A DNA stretch of 64,000 nt. It comes from Impatiens glandulifera (Eukaryota > Streptophyta > Magnoliopsida > Ericales > Balsaminaceae). The DNA lies in contig NC_061866.1 of assembly GCF_907164915.1 (NCBI RefSeq), forward strand, positions 27,359,905-27,423,904. The letters are read 5' to 3'. How positions within the stretch are numbered: position 1 is the stretch's first letter; every line of letters begins with the position of its first letter. The position numbers and the translations under genes are program-made. Below, piece after piece: positions 45,760 to 57,325 of this stretch. The notes below the pieces were generated by a model. The model was not told the origin of the DNA. It did no database searches and worked only from the letters and a program-made list of their open reading frames with translations.

Positions 45760-46924
45760 CTGCAAAATAATAAAAAAAACAAGCGCTACCAGGTAAAGAT
45801 AGCTTCACCTGGGTATTTACAGCGCTCAAATGAGTGAAACAAGCACTACCAGGTGAAGATTACTTCACTCAATATTTACTGCACCGATAGAAGTGAAGTA
45901 AACTTCACTAGGTATTTAAAAAAAATAAAAACAAGCGCTACCAGGTGAAGTTTGCTTCACCTGATAACGCTTGTTTTTTTTTTATTCTTTTGCAAATTTA
46001 CATGAAGGCATAAATGCTTTTACATGAACGTATAAATGTTTTTACATAAATATGTTAGTGGTTTTACATGAACATTTATATATATTTAATATATAATTAT
46101 ATAATATAAAATAATTTAAATATATTTTTTAAATATCTTAAAAATAAATTTTATAATATTTTAATTTATTCAAATATATTACAAAAAAAATTAAATATTT
46201 TCGTTTTACAAATTTATTTAAATATATTTAAAAAATAATTTAAATATCTTTCAAAAATAATTAAAAATATATTTTTATATGTATATATTTAATATATAAT
46301 TATATAATTATATAAATTTTTAAATAATTTGTCAAAATATATTTCAATACATTATAAAGAAATTTGTGCATATTAAATATATAAATATATACATTATAAA
46401 ATAATTTGTACAAATTCATTTGAATTTATAACATATAATTATAATCATTCATAAAAATTAATTTAAATATCTTAAATCACATAATTTATGATTATTATTT
46501 TAAATTAATCTTTAAATAAAATTATATTAATTCATAATTATTATTTTATATATATCAGAAATAAAATTATATAAATTATTATTTAATCATTTAAATACAT
46601 CATAAATAAATTTATAAACATAATTTATAAATTAGAGTCAATTGAAGTTCGCTTCACTCAACAGTGAATATATATCAATTAGTTTTACATGGACAACTTT
46701 ATGTAAAACAGTGTAGACTGTCTCTTCAATGGTCATGTAAAACAGAGTGAAGCGAAGGAAGCTTCACTCATTTCTATTTCTGCTGAACCCGGAATAAAAT
46801 ACGGGTTCCGGGTTCTCTTTCTTCCTTTCAACCCAGTTTTAATTTATTAATATAATAATAATGCTGAGTTTTGATTGGTCCGCAACAGAGGAACACCCCA
46901 TTCGGTAGCAGAAGATCTGATCTG
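45760..46924 (-). repeat. Right terminal inverted repeat
   Basis: Complement of the left arm, with scattered substitutions and small indels. The short ORFs at 46828-47105 that cross this end are by-products. Confidence 0.85.
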
Positions 46925-46933
46925 AGAGAAATG
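46925..46933. repeat. 9-bp target duplication AGAGAAATG, right
   Basis: Exact copy of 43167-43175. Confidence 0.92.
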
Positions 46934-48224
46934 ATAAAGAATACTTTCGGAGCTCGTACGAAAGTGAACGAAGTGACCTCGCTTTTATATAAAAGAGATC
47001 TTGTCCATTTTGCATAACAACGAGGTCTCTTTTGTATAACAGCGAAATTATTCTCGTATAACAGCGAAAGTGACACGAACTGCTTCCCCAAAGTCGTGCT
47101 CTCAATCCTTTTTTATTTTCCTTATAAATAAATAAAAGTTAAATTTACTCAGAAATTTTATCAACAATTTAAAAAAATCAACAACTATATAATTTGTCCA
47201 AAAATAAACCAATAAAACCGAGTTCAAATAATTTATATCGCATTTACACGAATAATGATATAAAAATTCAAGAAAACAAATCACGTTAAAAATGTGACTT
47301 TATAATTTAATTCAATATTTTTTTTATAAATATTAAAAAATATGACAAAACTTACTTTTATTCACTCGTTTTATTTAAAATTATTTTGTTATTCTTTTAA
47401 ACCTACCAAAATCATATAAATTGAAAACATTCAGTAGGTGAAAATAAAAATAATTTCGATAAAACAAATATTCAAACAATGAATTTTGGATCAAACTACC
47501 AATCAAATATAAATTTTATTGGGTCTAATATTACTGATTATTTGAAAAAATAAGAATATTAAAAAAATCATCTAACCAATTCATTTAAGTTTTTCTATAT
47601 TTTATATCTATAATGATTTTGATTATTTAATAACCAAATTCGAGGGTGTATTCTTAAACATTCGATTACACCTTTAGGCATAAACCTTTAGGTTTTATCA
47701 CAGAGGTTTGTGTTACTTAAGCCGACATTCCCTCCATGGACGAACCTTTAAATTTTCTCACCAATATTTGCGTTACTCAAGCCAACATTCTTGCTTCCAC
47801 TTCATCTACCAACATTCGCGCCCTCACATATAATAATTACTTATTTTAGAAAGTTTTGAACATTGTTCTTTAGTATAAAATGTTAACACTTTAACCTGCT
47901 ATACCATTTATGATTGTTGAAATAATTTTATAATTTTGTGTATATATATATATTATAAGTTAGATTTTGAATAATTATATAAATTATTTACTAGGTCTAA
48001 TATTACTTATTTGAAAAAATAAAAATATTAAAAAAATCAACTAACCTCTAATCTCGTGACTTTACAATTTTACTTTAGTTAACCAAATATTTGATTCAGA
48101 TTTTTTAATATTTAACATCGTGACCTCACATTTTGGTCAATCAAATATTTGATTCATATTTTTTTTTTTACCATTTTCAATTGATACTAGCCAATTATCC
48201 CTCAGCAAACCACATCCAATCATA
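46934..48224. other. Spacer without a recognisable gene
   Basis: 46934-47105 has paired words (GACCTCG and CGAGGTC, with two GTATAACAGCGAAA copies at about 47034 and 47056) that suggest a small fold-back remnant. The rest is AT-rich, with ATTTTGGATC and GGGTCTAATATTACT repeated loosely near 47520 and 47995. Confidence 0.45.
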
Positions 48225-48405
48225 CTTCGTTAAATTGTTTTGTTAGGTTGCAAGTTCGAAACATACATATATTATTTTTAATTGTTTTAAGTTTATGGTC
48301 GGGTCAACCCACAATCCGACCAAAGTATCCATTACTCTCACATATATATCCAAATTAACCACAACTCTCGACCCGACAATCCGGATACTTTAAAAATTAA
48401 GCATC

Positions 48406-48441
<36 letters not shown>

Positions 48442-49065
48442 TTAGTTAAAAATTTGAACTTATATTGTTAAAATATCCTACGTTCATCTAATTTGGTGTT
48501 AAATTTAAAATAAAGTGTTATTAGTTTAGTTGGTTAAAAGGTTATACTTATTTTGTTATGTTGCAAATTCGAAACATACATATAACATTTTTAATTTTAT
48601 TTTTAACCGTTTTAAGTTTATGGGCTGATTAACCCACAATCCGACACAAGTATCCATTTACTCTCACAAATATATATCCAAATTAACCACAACTCTCGAC
48701 CCGACAATCCGGATACTTTAAAAATTAAGCATAATTATATATATATATATAGATTAATTAGTTAAAAAGTTGAACTTATATTGTTAAAATGTACCGCATA
48801 CTTCTAATTTGGTGTTGAATTTAAAATATAAAGTGTTATTAGCCTAGTTCGTTAAAATGTTGTACTTGTTTTTGTTAGGATGCAAGTTCGAAACATACAT
48901 ATAGTATTTTTAATTTTATTTTTAACCGTTTTATGTTTATGGGCAGGTCAACCAACAATCCGACCCAAATATCCATTTATTCTCACATATATATTCAAAT
49001 TAACCACAACTCTCGACCCGACAATCCAAATACTTTAAAAATTAATCATCATTATATATATAGAT
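48225..49065. repeat. Three tandem copies of a 315-bp repeat with tRNA-like promoter boxes
   Basis: CAAGTTCGAAACATACAT and its variants lie at 48251, 48564 and 48883, giving periods of 313 and 319. Each unit continues with TTTAAGTTTATGG, CAACCACAATCCGAC and CTCTCGACCCGACAATCC. Before each TTCGAAAC the sequence TAGTTTAGTTGGTTAAAAGG resembles a pol III A box, and GCAAGTTCGAAAC a B box, as in tRNA-derived SINEs. An (AT)n run is at 48408-48439. Confidence 0.7.
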
Positions 49066-50014
49066 TTTTAACTGACTGTTGATATGTTAGAGAGGAATTA
49101 GTTTAGGATAAACAAAAGAAGAAAAAGAAGGATAAATGTTAATAAGATCAATCAATTTTCAACCCATATAAAATCTCCTTTTTTGATTAGAAACAAACCC
49201 ATGAAATATAAAACCTTTGATTTTCTAACTCTAAAACATTCTCTTGAAATGTTCTTTTATTCATTTCTTTTCAAATTGTCCGCCACATGATGAGAAGTAT
49301 ATACTTCCAATCGTCTCTGTATATGTCTCTGTTTGTTTGCTTGCTTTCTTGCTCCCCACCTTTTTTTATTTTTTCCCAAAAGTCAGCGACGGTAAACAAC
49401 ATGTCCCAATGCTAGTTGAGAATGTTATGTAGAAAGGTCACATGTCTATATCAAAGTTAGAATGAAGAAGAATGTGATAAAAAATTTCCTTTTTTTCTTA
49501 TAGAGACAACACATAATGGCTAAATGCATCCCCTTCCTTTTAAGTTTGATAGTAGTTAAAACTTCCCCGTGGATGCTTTCCACAAAAAAAAAATCTTAGA
49601 AGAGATTTTGACTTTCCACACATCCTTTCAAGGGAATCAAGTTAACGCCCCTTGGATGTTTGCATGGTAGATGACACTAGTCTTAAAATTCGGGGAGCCA
49701 ATGAAAATAAAATTATCGTTAGACTCCGGTTGAATTGTAACTTGCATAAGGGTCTTCACTAAGCTGACTAGTATGTCCTCTTCAACGAGCAAAAGATACC
49801 AATGTGATGTGATTCTTCATTTAGTGAGTTCATAATTAAGTTTATAGCAGTCAACCGCTCTAACTTTTTTTATTAGAGATCTTGTATAAGTCCCAAAAGA
49901 ATCAATCAGTTTCCCTCTAAGATGCCACATGTCGTTTCAAAAATAATTTTTTTTCGTTGCCCACTGATAAGGAGAGTAGATAGTAAATGGTCTTCCACGT
50001 CCTTATAATGTACT
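49066..50014. other. Spacer flanking element 2, possibly LINE-derived
   Basis: No gene is supported. Short open stretches on the minus strand in the last 500 bp could belong to the same LINE as 62193-64000, split by element 2, but the match is too weak to assert. The final 47 bp (49968-50014) recur at 60949-60995. Confidence 0.4.
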
Positions 50015-51320
50015 TGTTAGGATCTAGGTCGCCGCTGGAGGACCGGGGGTTGGACCGGTTAGCGGTTCTCACTCGAAGGGTGGTGGTTAATCCGGTTAGA
50101 GATTAACACCGGGGTTTCAATACTACACAACCTGTCACAAACCCTTGAACTAGGTTCAAGCGCGGAAGAGGTTTGCCTTTCAGGTTGAAGCGGCACGCTT
50201 GTATGATAGACAGAATCGGTATTGTATAATAGAGGTTTGAAGTTTGATGGGTCGGCTTTGGTAATCTGGAAATTCGGCTTGGATAGGATTAGGTCGGTTA
50301 TAGCAGTACGGATCGGTTAGATAATGAAACCTGTAGACAGTTAATAACAAGACAGATTTTATGGATGTTCGGAGACAAAGCTCCTACGTCACCCCTTCCT
50401 CTCGAAACCGCGAGAAGGATATTCACTAAGGAATACAATTACAATCCGATCGAGACTTATTTCCTGCTCGATAACACTTCTTACAATTTGCACCGAAATT
50501 GTAAAAACACACTTTAACTCTTAACACTTAGGCTTTCTTAGAACAACACAGTCTTATCACTCGTAGAGTAAATGCTCTTAAAGTTTCTCACTTGTCCCAC
50601 TGTATCACACTGTATGTCCCGCATTTACTCTTCTTCAACTGCCCCTTTTATAGGTGAAATATACCAACGGTCATATTTCACTGCCTTGAATCTGATTGGC
50701 TGAGCATAGGTGCAGTGATTCAGTGTTTCAGAGATTCAGACCTACGGTCGTTTCCTCAGTCCTGATGGTCAACCTCAAACTTGGCAGTCTGTTCTTCCGG
50801 TGTGTAAGGAAAACCTACCGGGTTTGTCTTTTACTTGATGTAGGCACTGTCTGTTGGACAGTTGTCTGTACTTGGAAGATCTCCTTTCTGTCTTATCCCG
50901 AAGTGGAAAGATCCGGCAGGACTGTCTTCTGCAGCCTACAGTCTTTCCTCAGACTTGTATGGATATGGAAGTGTTCAGTCTGTTCCTTTGGTATCATTCT
51001 CAATAGATGCCTGAATTATCTTCTTGTACTGGTCGGCCACTTGACTTAGCCTGATTGCTTCCGGTATGGGTGATGTAACCGGACTTCTTCCGGTTATTCC
51101 TCTGCCTTGTGGATGATCGGCTGTTTGATGATTCCGGTTTTTAAGCTTTGGCCGATCCTTTCTTTGTGCGGTCACGTTCCGAATACTCTTGATCGGTTTA
51201 GTAGCTTGACCGACTAGTTTTCTTAGCCGGTTCTTTTGTTTATCCGGTCCGGTTCCTTGTTCCTGCATGGAAAGTTTATTTAAGTTAGGTTTATTTGAAC
51301 CGGTCTGATTTTATCTAACA
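50015..51320 (-). repeat. 3' LTR of element 2 (complete)
   Basis: TGTTAGGATC to TATCTAACA, 1306 bp, clearly the same family as 7936-9244 but diverged. A TATAAAAG box lies at 50645-50652 on the minus strand. The polypurine tract follows at 51321-51334, and a second copy of it near 51483-51497. Confidence 0.93.
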
Positions 51321-51642
51321 ATTTCTCCCTTTTTGATTATTTTATTTAAAATTATCAAAATCATGTAAGTTTGCAACCGTAGGCCGGTTGTTTTGTTTGT
51401 CCGGATTTTGAAACTGACTTAGGAGAGTTTTCGAAAAATTTTGAGAAAATTTTTGGAAGAGTCTTTATCTTTTATCTTATCAATTTCTCCCTTTTTGATT
51501 ATTTTATTTAAAATTATCAAAACAAAGTAGAGATGCAAAAGATGGCCGATTTCAAAAATAGCTTTATATATATAATAGATAATCGAAAGAGACAAAATGT
51601 ATAAAAAGGAAACACTAAGGCAAAATAAAGGAAAGATAGTCC

Positions 51643-54234
51643 CTATTCCGAGTCCGAGAAGTCATATATGATCCACTTTTTCTTCTCCGGTTGCGGTCGA
51701 CTGGTCGGTTCAGAGGGTCGTCGTCTTGTAGACCGGGACTGCAGTTGTTCTTCAACTTCTTCTTCGACTTGATCAGTCTGCTGCGATGTACTTGTGATGA
51801 CCATTTCAGTGACCTCTTTGAGCAGGTCGGCTATTTGAACTTTCTTAGGGGCTTCCCTCTTTCGCTTTTTCGGTGCTGAAGCGGAGACGGCCGCCTTTTT
51901 CTTCTTGTTTTCGGCTGCGTAGCCTTCCAGCCTCCGTGCTTCCCTTTCCAACCGCTCATCATCCTTCGCAGCTTGAGCGGTTGCTTTCTTTGTAATTCCT
52001 GGGAACTTAGCCTCTACATTTCGAAGTCGCTCGGCCTCCTTTTCTTCTTCGGTGAGTTGAGAAGATCGCGGTGCTTCCTTCTCTTTACTTGCTTCGGCGT
52101 CCAGCGCATCCTGGACCTTCTTAGCCGCTTGGGCATCGGCCTCTTCAGCCGCGGCATCCGCGTTCACCTTAACTCTCAGCAGTTCGGCAACTTGTTCGGA
52201 GAGTGCCTTTAGTTCGGCCTTGAGACCCTCATTTTTCTTCTCGAGTTCGGAGACTCGTCCGAGTGTTGTGCCGACCAGGTCATCACCCATCGTTGTCAAC
52301 CGTTGATCGGTCTCTCTTTCAAGCCGGTCGAAGTCTTTCTTTAAATCGGAGGTCAAATCCTCCAGAATTGCGGTTCACTGAACATATTTACTGCGCTGAG
52401 CCGCCTCTTCCTGCAGATCTTCACCGATTTTTGAGAACCGTTCCTGATTTCTTTCCAGAAGATTCCTTGTGGCGTCGGCGAACTTGAGGGCCGAACCCAA
52501 TATTCTTTGGGATCTATCTTTGAACGGCTGAACCGCGGAGTCTTCGAACTCTTGAATGCGGCTATCAATCCGTTCCGCTGTGGAGGCTTCAAGCTTTTGA
52601 AGACGGTCCTCAACCCATTCTTTTGTGAAGTCTGATGCGGAGACTTCCGGTTGTGAAGGAGGGGATTGCCCGGTGAGCTTAGGATCCGCTCTTTCATCGG
52701 ATTCTTCCGATGCCGCATTCTCCCTTGGAGGTGTTGGACAGTTATCCGGAATCCTTTCGATCTGGGGAGCAGTATAGACCGGTACTTTTCTTTGGCTGCA
52801 AATTACTTCCAGCCGGTCGATTTCTTGAATGTGGTCCCCTTTGGCTTTTTCAAGCCTTTCTAACACTCGCGGTGTTAAAGTGTCTTCCGGTCCCACCGCT
52901 TTGAACTCCTCCGTAATTTTCCGGATGCGTGCGGTTAGCTTCCGTAGTTGGACCTTCGGTATCAAGAGGCAGGTTCGGTGTTGTACCTCTTGAATTGTGT
53001 TGGAGTTTGTGAGATTCATCATCAAGTCCTCCACTTCCTCTAGTCTGTGGATGCATTCCACGTCTGTGTGGCCTGGTAGGATTTCTCTATACGGTGTACC
53101 AAACCGGTGCTCGTGCCACTCCAGGTATAGCTCTTCAACCGACTCGGCTCGCCTTTTGGCGCCTTGAAGGAGTTTTCGGGTTACCCTATCGGCCTCTGCT
53201 TCTTCGGCCTCATCATCATTGTTGCCGCCTTCATCATCGGCTTCTTTGTCACCTTCTTCACCAACCTCCTCACCACCCTCGGTGGTCTCAGGATTGGCGT
53301 TAAGGCCGGTATTATCGGGGCTCTGGGCCGAATGCGCGTCCTCATTGACCGATCTTTCGTCCTCGGTCTTCTCTGGATCGGTTCTCTCAGAGTGGGAAGC
53401 CCACTCCTCATCTTCCGTTTGCTGCGGCGGTTCCGAGGAGGTTACTTTCTCCTTTCCTTTGCTTTCAGCCTTTGCTTTGGCTGGGGCCGCTTTCTTGTCG
53501 GCTTTCTTCTTTCGGCCACCTGTGGAACCGGGGGCCGGCTGCTTCCTTTCTAGGAATTGCTTCGATCTGATGAGGCATCGATCTGCGACAACAACGCCGG
53601 GACCGATGTCGAGATTGTGGTGAAGGAAGATCTTACCGAGAGGAACGACGTATCCCCACGACCGGTTTGAATCCGGTTTCACCATATCCATCAAGAGGTT
53701 GAACACCGCCTTTGCCCAGTTGACCTTTCTTCCCTCTATCAGGCCGATCAGCATCCTGATTTTATCCTTTATTAGGTTGCTGTAGTTTCCTCCCCTCGCC
53801 AGAATTGCCCTTGCGAAGATGTCACAGATTGGGATATACTCCGGCTTCAACATTGATTTGCTGCTGGATACTTTGATCGGCTCTTTAGTTGCCGATAGAA
53901 TCTGGCAAGCCGCCTCAAAGGTTTTGTGCTCTATGTCTGCCGTTGCATCCTGGCCGGTTGTTGGAAGGCGCAAGCTCTCTGCCACCGATGCCTCGGTGAG
54001 CTCTATTTCAGAACCGCATACAGTTGCGGTGATTTTGTCGTTGGAGATGGTTGCGGTGTTGAAGAATTCCTCGACCGCATCTTTGTAGAGCACATGAGGA
54101 CCGCCAAGGAAATATTCCAGACCGGTTTTGATTACCCGGTCAATAACCTCCTTTGCCTCGGACGTACCTTTCAGCCGGATTTCCTCGAAATCCACCTGAG
54201 ATAGGTGTCTAAACAAAGCCGAATCACGCCCCAT
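51643..54234 (-). pseudogene. Accessory ORF A of element 2, one nonsense codon (863 codons)
   Basis: The ATG at 54234 opens 619 codons to a TGA at 52375-52377. The frame resumes at once and ends YDFSDSE at 51643. Element 1 has an Arg codon (CGA) at the TGA position, so it is a CpG-type C-to-T change. Domain order matches element 1: shared family domain, lysine-rich patch (GGRKKKADKKAA), acidic region, coiled coil, KKRKREAPKK. The tail past 9755, lost to a stop in element 1, is open here. Confidence 0.8.
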
Positions 54235-54338
54235 CTTAGAGTTTGAGAGAGTTTGAGAGATAACCGCTTCAGAGAGTTAGATAACTTAGAGAGAGAAAGC
54301 AGATTCGCGTGAGAATGAAATAAAATGACCGAAAGTCC

Positions 54339-54346
54339 CTTTTATA
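54339..54346 (-). promoter_or_regulatory. TATA-like box upstream of ORF A, element 2
   Basis: TATAAAAG about 105 bp before the ATG at 54234, as in element 1. Confidence 0.6.
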
Positions 54347-54813
54347 GATGCGGTTTGGAAGCCCAACCGTCCCATCAATATTGGGCGGGAATTTTCCCTC
54401 CAAATTGAAAGAAGCGACAAACCGTGGGCGGGAGATAATGGGCGCCAAACCATGGGCGGTAAACTAAGGGGGCGGCAGTTTTGGGCGGGAAATTTCCCTT
54501 CAAAGCCTTTGCTTATGCCATTGATGACGCACTCTTCCTTTTGAAACCGATTGATGGTGCCGTTTCTAAGTCTAACCGGTTATTTTGAGTGATCAGAGTG
54601 TTTACAATTTATTTTAAACAATTTTATGTGACCGGATAAGAACGCGGTTATAGTTTGAAGATGTTAACCGGTTACTTAGATAAATGTTCAAAGAATTAAG
54701 AAGACACGGTCATTTAAACTGAAATGAGATTGAATTCAAGAAATATTGCAGAAAGAAAACCGACAGAAAATTCGGTATTGAGATAGGCATACATAAATAA
54801 TGGAAAGTACAGC

Positions 54814-55518
54814 CTATGGAAAGGACATTCTAGAAATTCGGTCTATTGCCGAATCCTTGTCGAGGATGTTTGAGGAAGAGGCCGGTGTGCCCGGTCCGAA
54901 CTTTGGCCGGTACCCAAGAATCAGCTTGCTGATATGCGGTGCATAACCGAGACCTCTCTTGGTCAGCACCATATTCTTGAGGTTTTCGAATATGACCGTT
55001 GACCAGTTGATGGCCGATTCGCAAAGGATGTGGGTCATAATGTTGTAGGTATTTCTAGAATACCGTTGATTCGGCGATTGACATAGGATCGACCGGGTCA
55101 CGATTTCGAGAAGTAGTTGACCGTGACTAGCAAGCTGGGTTTTTGGCCCATAGTGTTCCACCGGAGAAGGGGTGGCCGATAGGTATTGGGCGAGTTCAAA
55201 TCCCGCTAGGTCCTCTATGGTCGGAAAGTCAGAGAATCCTTCAGTGGGTAGGTCGAATAGTGAAGCAAATTCAGCTTCATCGATCCAGAATGTGTGGTCT
55301 CTGACGGTAGAGACGATATACTTTCCCCTAATGCAGGCGCTTCGAAAGAAGGCCTTGACGTCCTCTAGGAGAATTGGACCGGCCTCTTCAAGAAAAGGTT
55401 GAAGACTGGTCTTAGTGAGAGAGTGAAACATGAGTTCCTGTTCAGGATTTCCGTCCCTCTCTCCCATGCAAGAGTTGAAGTCAATGCTTAAGAAATTTCC
55501 CAAAGTTCGGCTCGGCAT
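54814..55518 (-). CDS. Accessory ORF B of element 2
   Basis: The start is taken at 55518 (MPSRTLGNF), the position used in element 1. An in-frame upstream Met at 55548 adds ten residues with no counterpart in element 1. The protein is 234 aa, colinear with element 1 ORF B and without lesions. Landmarks are VKAFFRSACIRGKYIV, LPTEGFSDFP and FGPGTPASSS. Confidence 0.8.
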   Translation of the reverse strand: MPSRTLGNFLSIDFNSCMGERDGNPEQELMFHSLTKTSLQPFLEEAGPILLEDVKAFFRSACIRGKYIVSTVRDHTFWIDEAEFASLFDLPTEGFSDFPTIEDLAGFELAQYLSATPSPVEHYGPKTQLASHGQLLLEIVTRSILCQSPNQRYSRNTYNIMTHILCESAINWSTVIFENLKNMVLTKRGLGYAPHISKLILGYRPKFGPGTPASSSNILDKDSAIDRISRMSFP

Positions 55519-55606
55519 GATTTCGGTATTGAGAAAGATGGAATTCAAAGAATATCAGAAGTGTTTTTGTGCTTTCGGATGTGGTAAATTGATTAGAAGA
55601 TGGCTC

Positions 55607-55614
55607 CTTATATA
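55607..55614 (-). promoter_or_regulatory. TATA-like box upstream of ORF B, element 2
   Basis: TATATAAG about 90 bp before the ORF B start, as in element 1. Confidence 0.6.
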
Positions 55615-55931
55615 GGATCGGTTTTGGAGGGAAAACTTAACATTGATTGTCAGTTTTGTTTTATTAAGCAAAAGAATCTTTACGTTTCCAAGGTGCATGG
55701 GGAAGCGGCAGATTGCGAAGCCTGAGGTAGGTGTTAGTTGGGAAGTAACCAGGTCAGTTGGATATTAAATGTTCAGGTGGTTGGGGGTTATCTCATTAAT
55801 TAGGGATTCATTTTTCAGTAAATGCATTTAATTATAACCGAGATTGATTAATTGAAACCGAAAATAGCATGGAACAGTGCCGAAATGGCATGAATAACAA
55901 TGAAGGAAACATGAAATGAAAAGGAACATAA

Positions 55932-55985
55932 ATGAAGCCGAAGGGGACATAGGTGAGGCCGAAGGGGACATAGATGAAGCCGAAA
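55932..55985. repeat. 21-bp tandem repeat between ORFs C and B
   Basis: GARGCCGAAGGGGACATAGRT occurs about two and a half times with a 21-bp period. Element 1 has a single diverged unit near 13856, so the expansion is specific to element 2. Confidence 0.8.
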
Positions 55986-56057
55986 CGATCAAACATGAGT
56001 TGGATAAAGATACACCCGGTGCATGAAGCAAAACGACCGGGTGCAGGAAGGAGTGAC

Positions 56058-56811
56058 TCAGGGTGCATAGGAGTTGACGTCACCGTTGTGGCGGTTTCTT
56101 CTCCTCCAAGCTCTCTCGAACCGCCTATAAAATGGGTCGGTTACTTCTTTAGTCAGCACCTGGGCTTGGTTCAAACCTTCTCCGGGACAGGTTGGGACTC
56201 CAAGCTCCACAAGGAGACAACTTAGTTGGGGGATGAAACCGACTGATCGGATGCCGACCATCCAGATAAGGATGTCAAAAAGCACCCTGGACCAGTTTAC
56301 CGGTGTGCCGGTGATTATAGCCGCCATCATGTTGAAGTTCGAGGTACTGTAGGTATTTGTGACATCCCTTCCAAAGATGCTCTTACCGATCACATCGTTG
56401 AGAAGCTGATATTCAGCTCTCAGACGTGATTTTGCTCCGTGATCCTCAACCGGTTCGTCAGACCGGGCAAAGGCGACGGAGACCTCGGCCTTTACATCTG
56501 CCGGAATGTCTAGATCCGTTATCCCGTGCCTTGGCAGGCTAAGACACCGCGCAAAGTCCCGTTCGGTGAAATCAAAAAACAATACCTCCCACTTTGGATT
56601 GAATGTGGGTTTCAAAGTGGGGGGTGCCTCTAAACACCCTTGCGTGGTAGAAGAATTCCAAAACGGATTCCGGATAGATGGTGTGTTTGTCGTCTAGGAA
56701 ACACTGAAGGCCGGTTTCCTCCAGATATTTTATCATCTTATATATCTCATATTGATCTGTGTTTGAGCAGGATTGAAAATCAACCTGAAGGATGTTGGGA
56801 AACTGAGACAT
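56058..56811 (-). pseudogene. Accessory ORF C of element 2, frameshifted
   Basis: The ATG at 56811 gives a frame identical in kind to element 1 ORF C up to QSKVGGI. One extra base in the poly-A tract near 56573-56579 (plus strand) then shifts the frame. The rest (FDFTERDFARCL to the NRHNG tail) is open in the next frame. The TATTTAAG box is at 56873-56880. Confidence 0.8.
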
Positions 56812-57325
56812 TTTTGCCTTAGTGAGAGGATGTTCTTTTGTCTTGTGAGTGTTGTGATGAATGTTTACTTCACTTAAATACTAGTTTAGGGATTATCCTA
56901 TTATCCAGGTATTAAATGAGATGATATCTATTAACTTCAGGATAAAGATTATTGCAGGAAATAGGTATTATTGCAGTATATGTTGTTGGTCATAGGCCTG
57001 GACTGTGAAAGATATCAACAGATCTTCACGTCTTTTTAGGTGCGACCATTTTACTTTGAAAGGGCAATGTTTCAGAACAGATATCTCTAAACACTGATAA
57101 TTATTCCACTTCTGTTTGGAATTCAAATAATCTAGGATGACCTGCTTCCAAACCGGTCAGTCATCAGTTGTTCATCCCGATGCGGTTATTTGGTGCATGC
57201 ACCAAGTAGCCGGTCAGTTTACTCTATCTGATGAACTAGGCGGTTCTTCCATAGGTATCTTGAAAATTTGAAGTCCAACAGTTTAGGAGGAACTATCGGT
57301 TTTATCTATCCGAACCGGTTTCCCT

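Larger units (their letters stand above)
43176..46924. mobile_element. Mutator-like element with kilobase-long inverted repeats, 3749 bp
   Basis: The ends are CAGATCAGATCTTC and its complement, and the 9-bp target duplication is the mark of the Mutator superfamily. The left arm 43176 to about 44340 pairs with the right arm about 45760-46924 over some 1.16 kb at high similarity. Between them lie further copies of the same modules in both orientations. No transposase ORF exists, so the element is non-autonomous. It inserted about 200 bp upstream of HEXO1. A transcript through it would fold into a very long hairpin. Confidence 0.9.

Noticed and set aside
46828..47105. Two overlapping ORFs of 87-88 aa
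   Set aside because: They straddle the end of the Mutator-like element and its target duplication, so they cannot be one ancestral gene.
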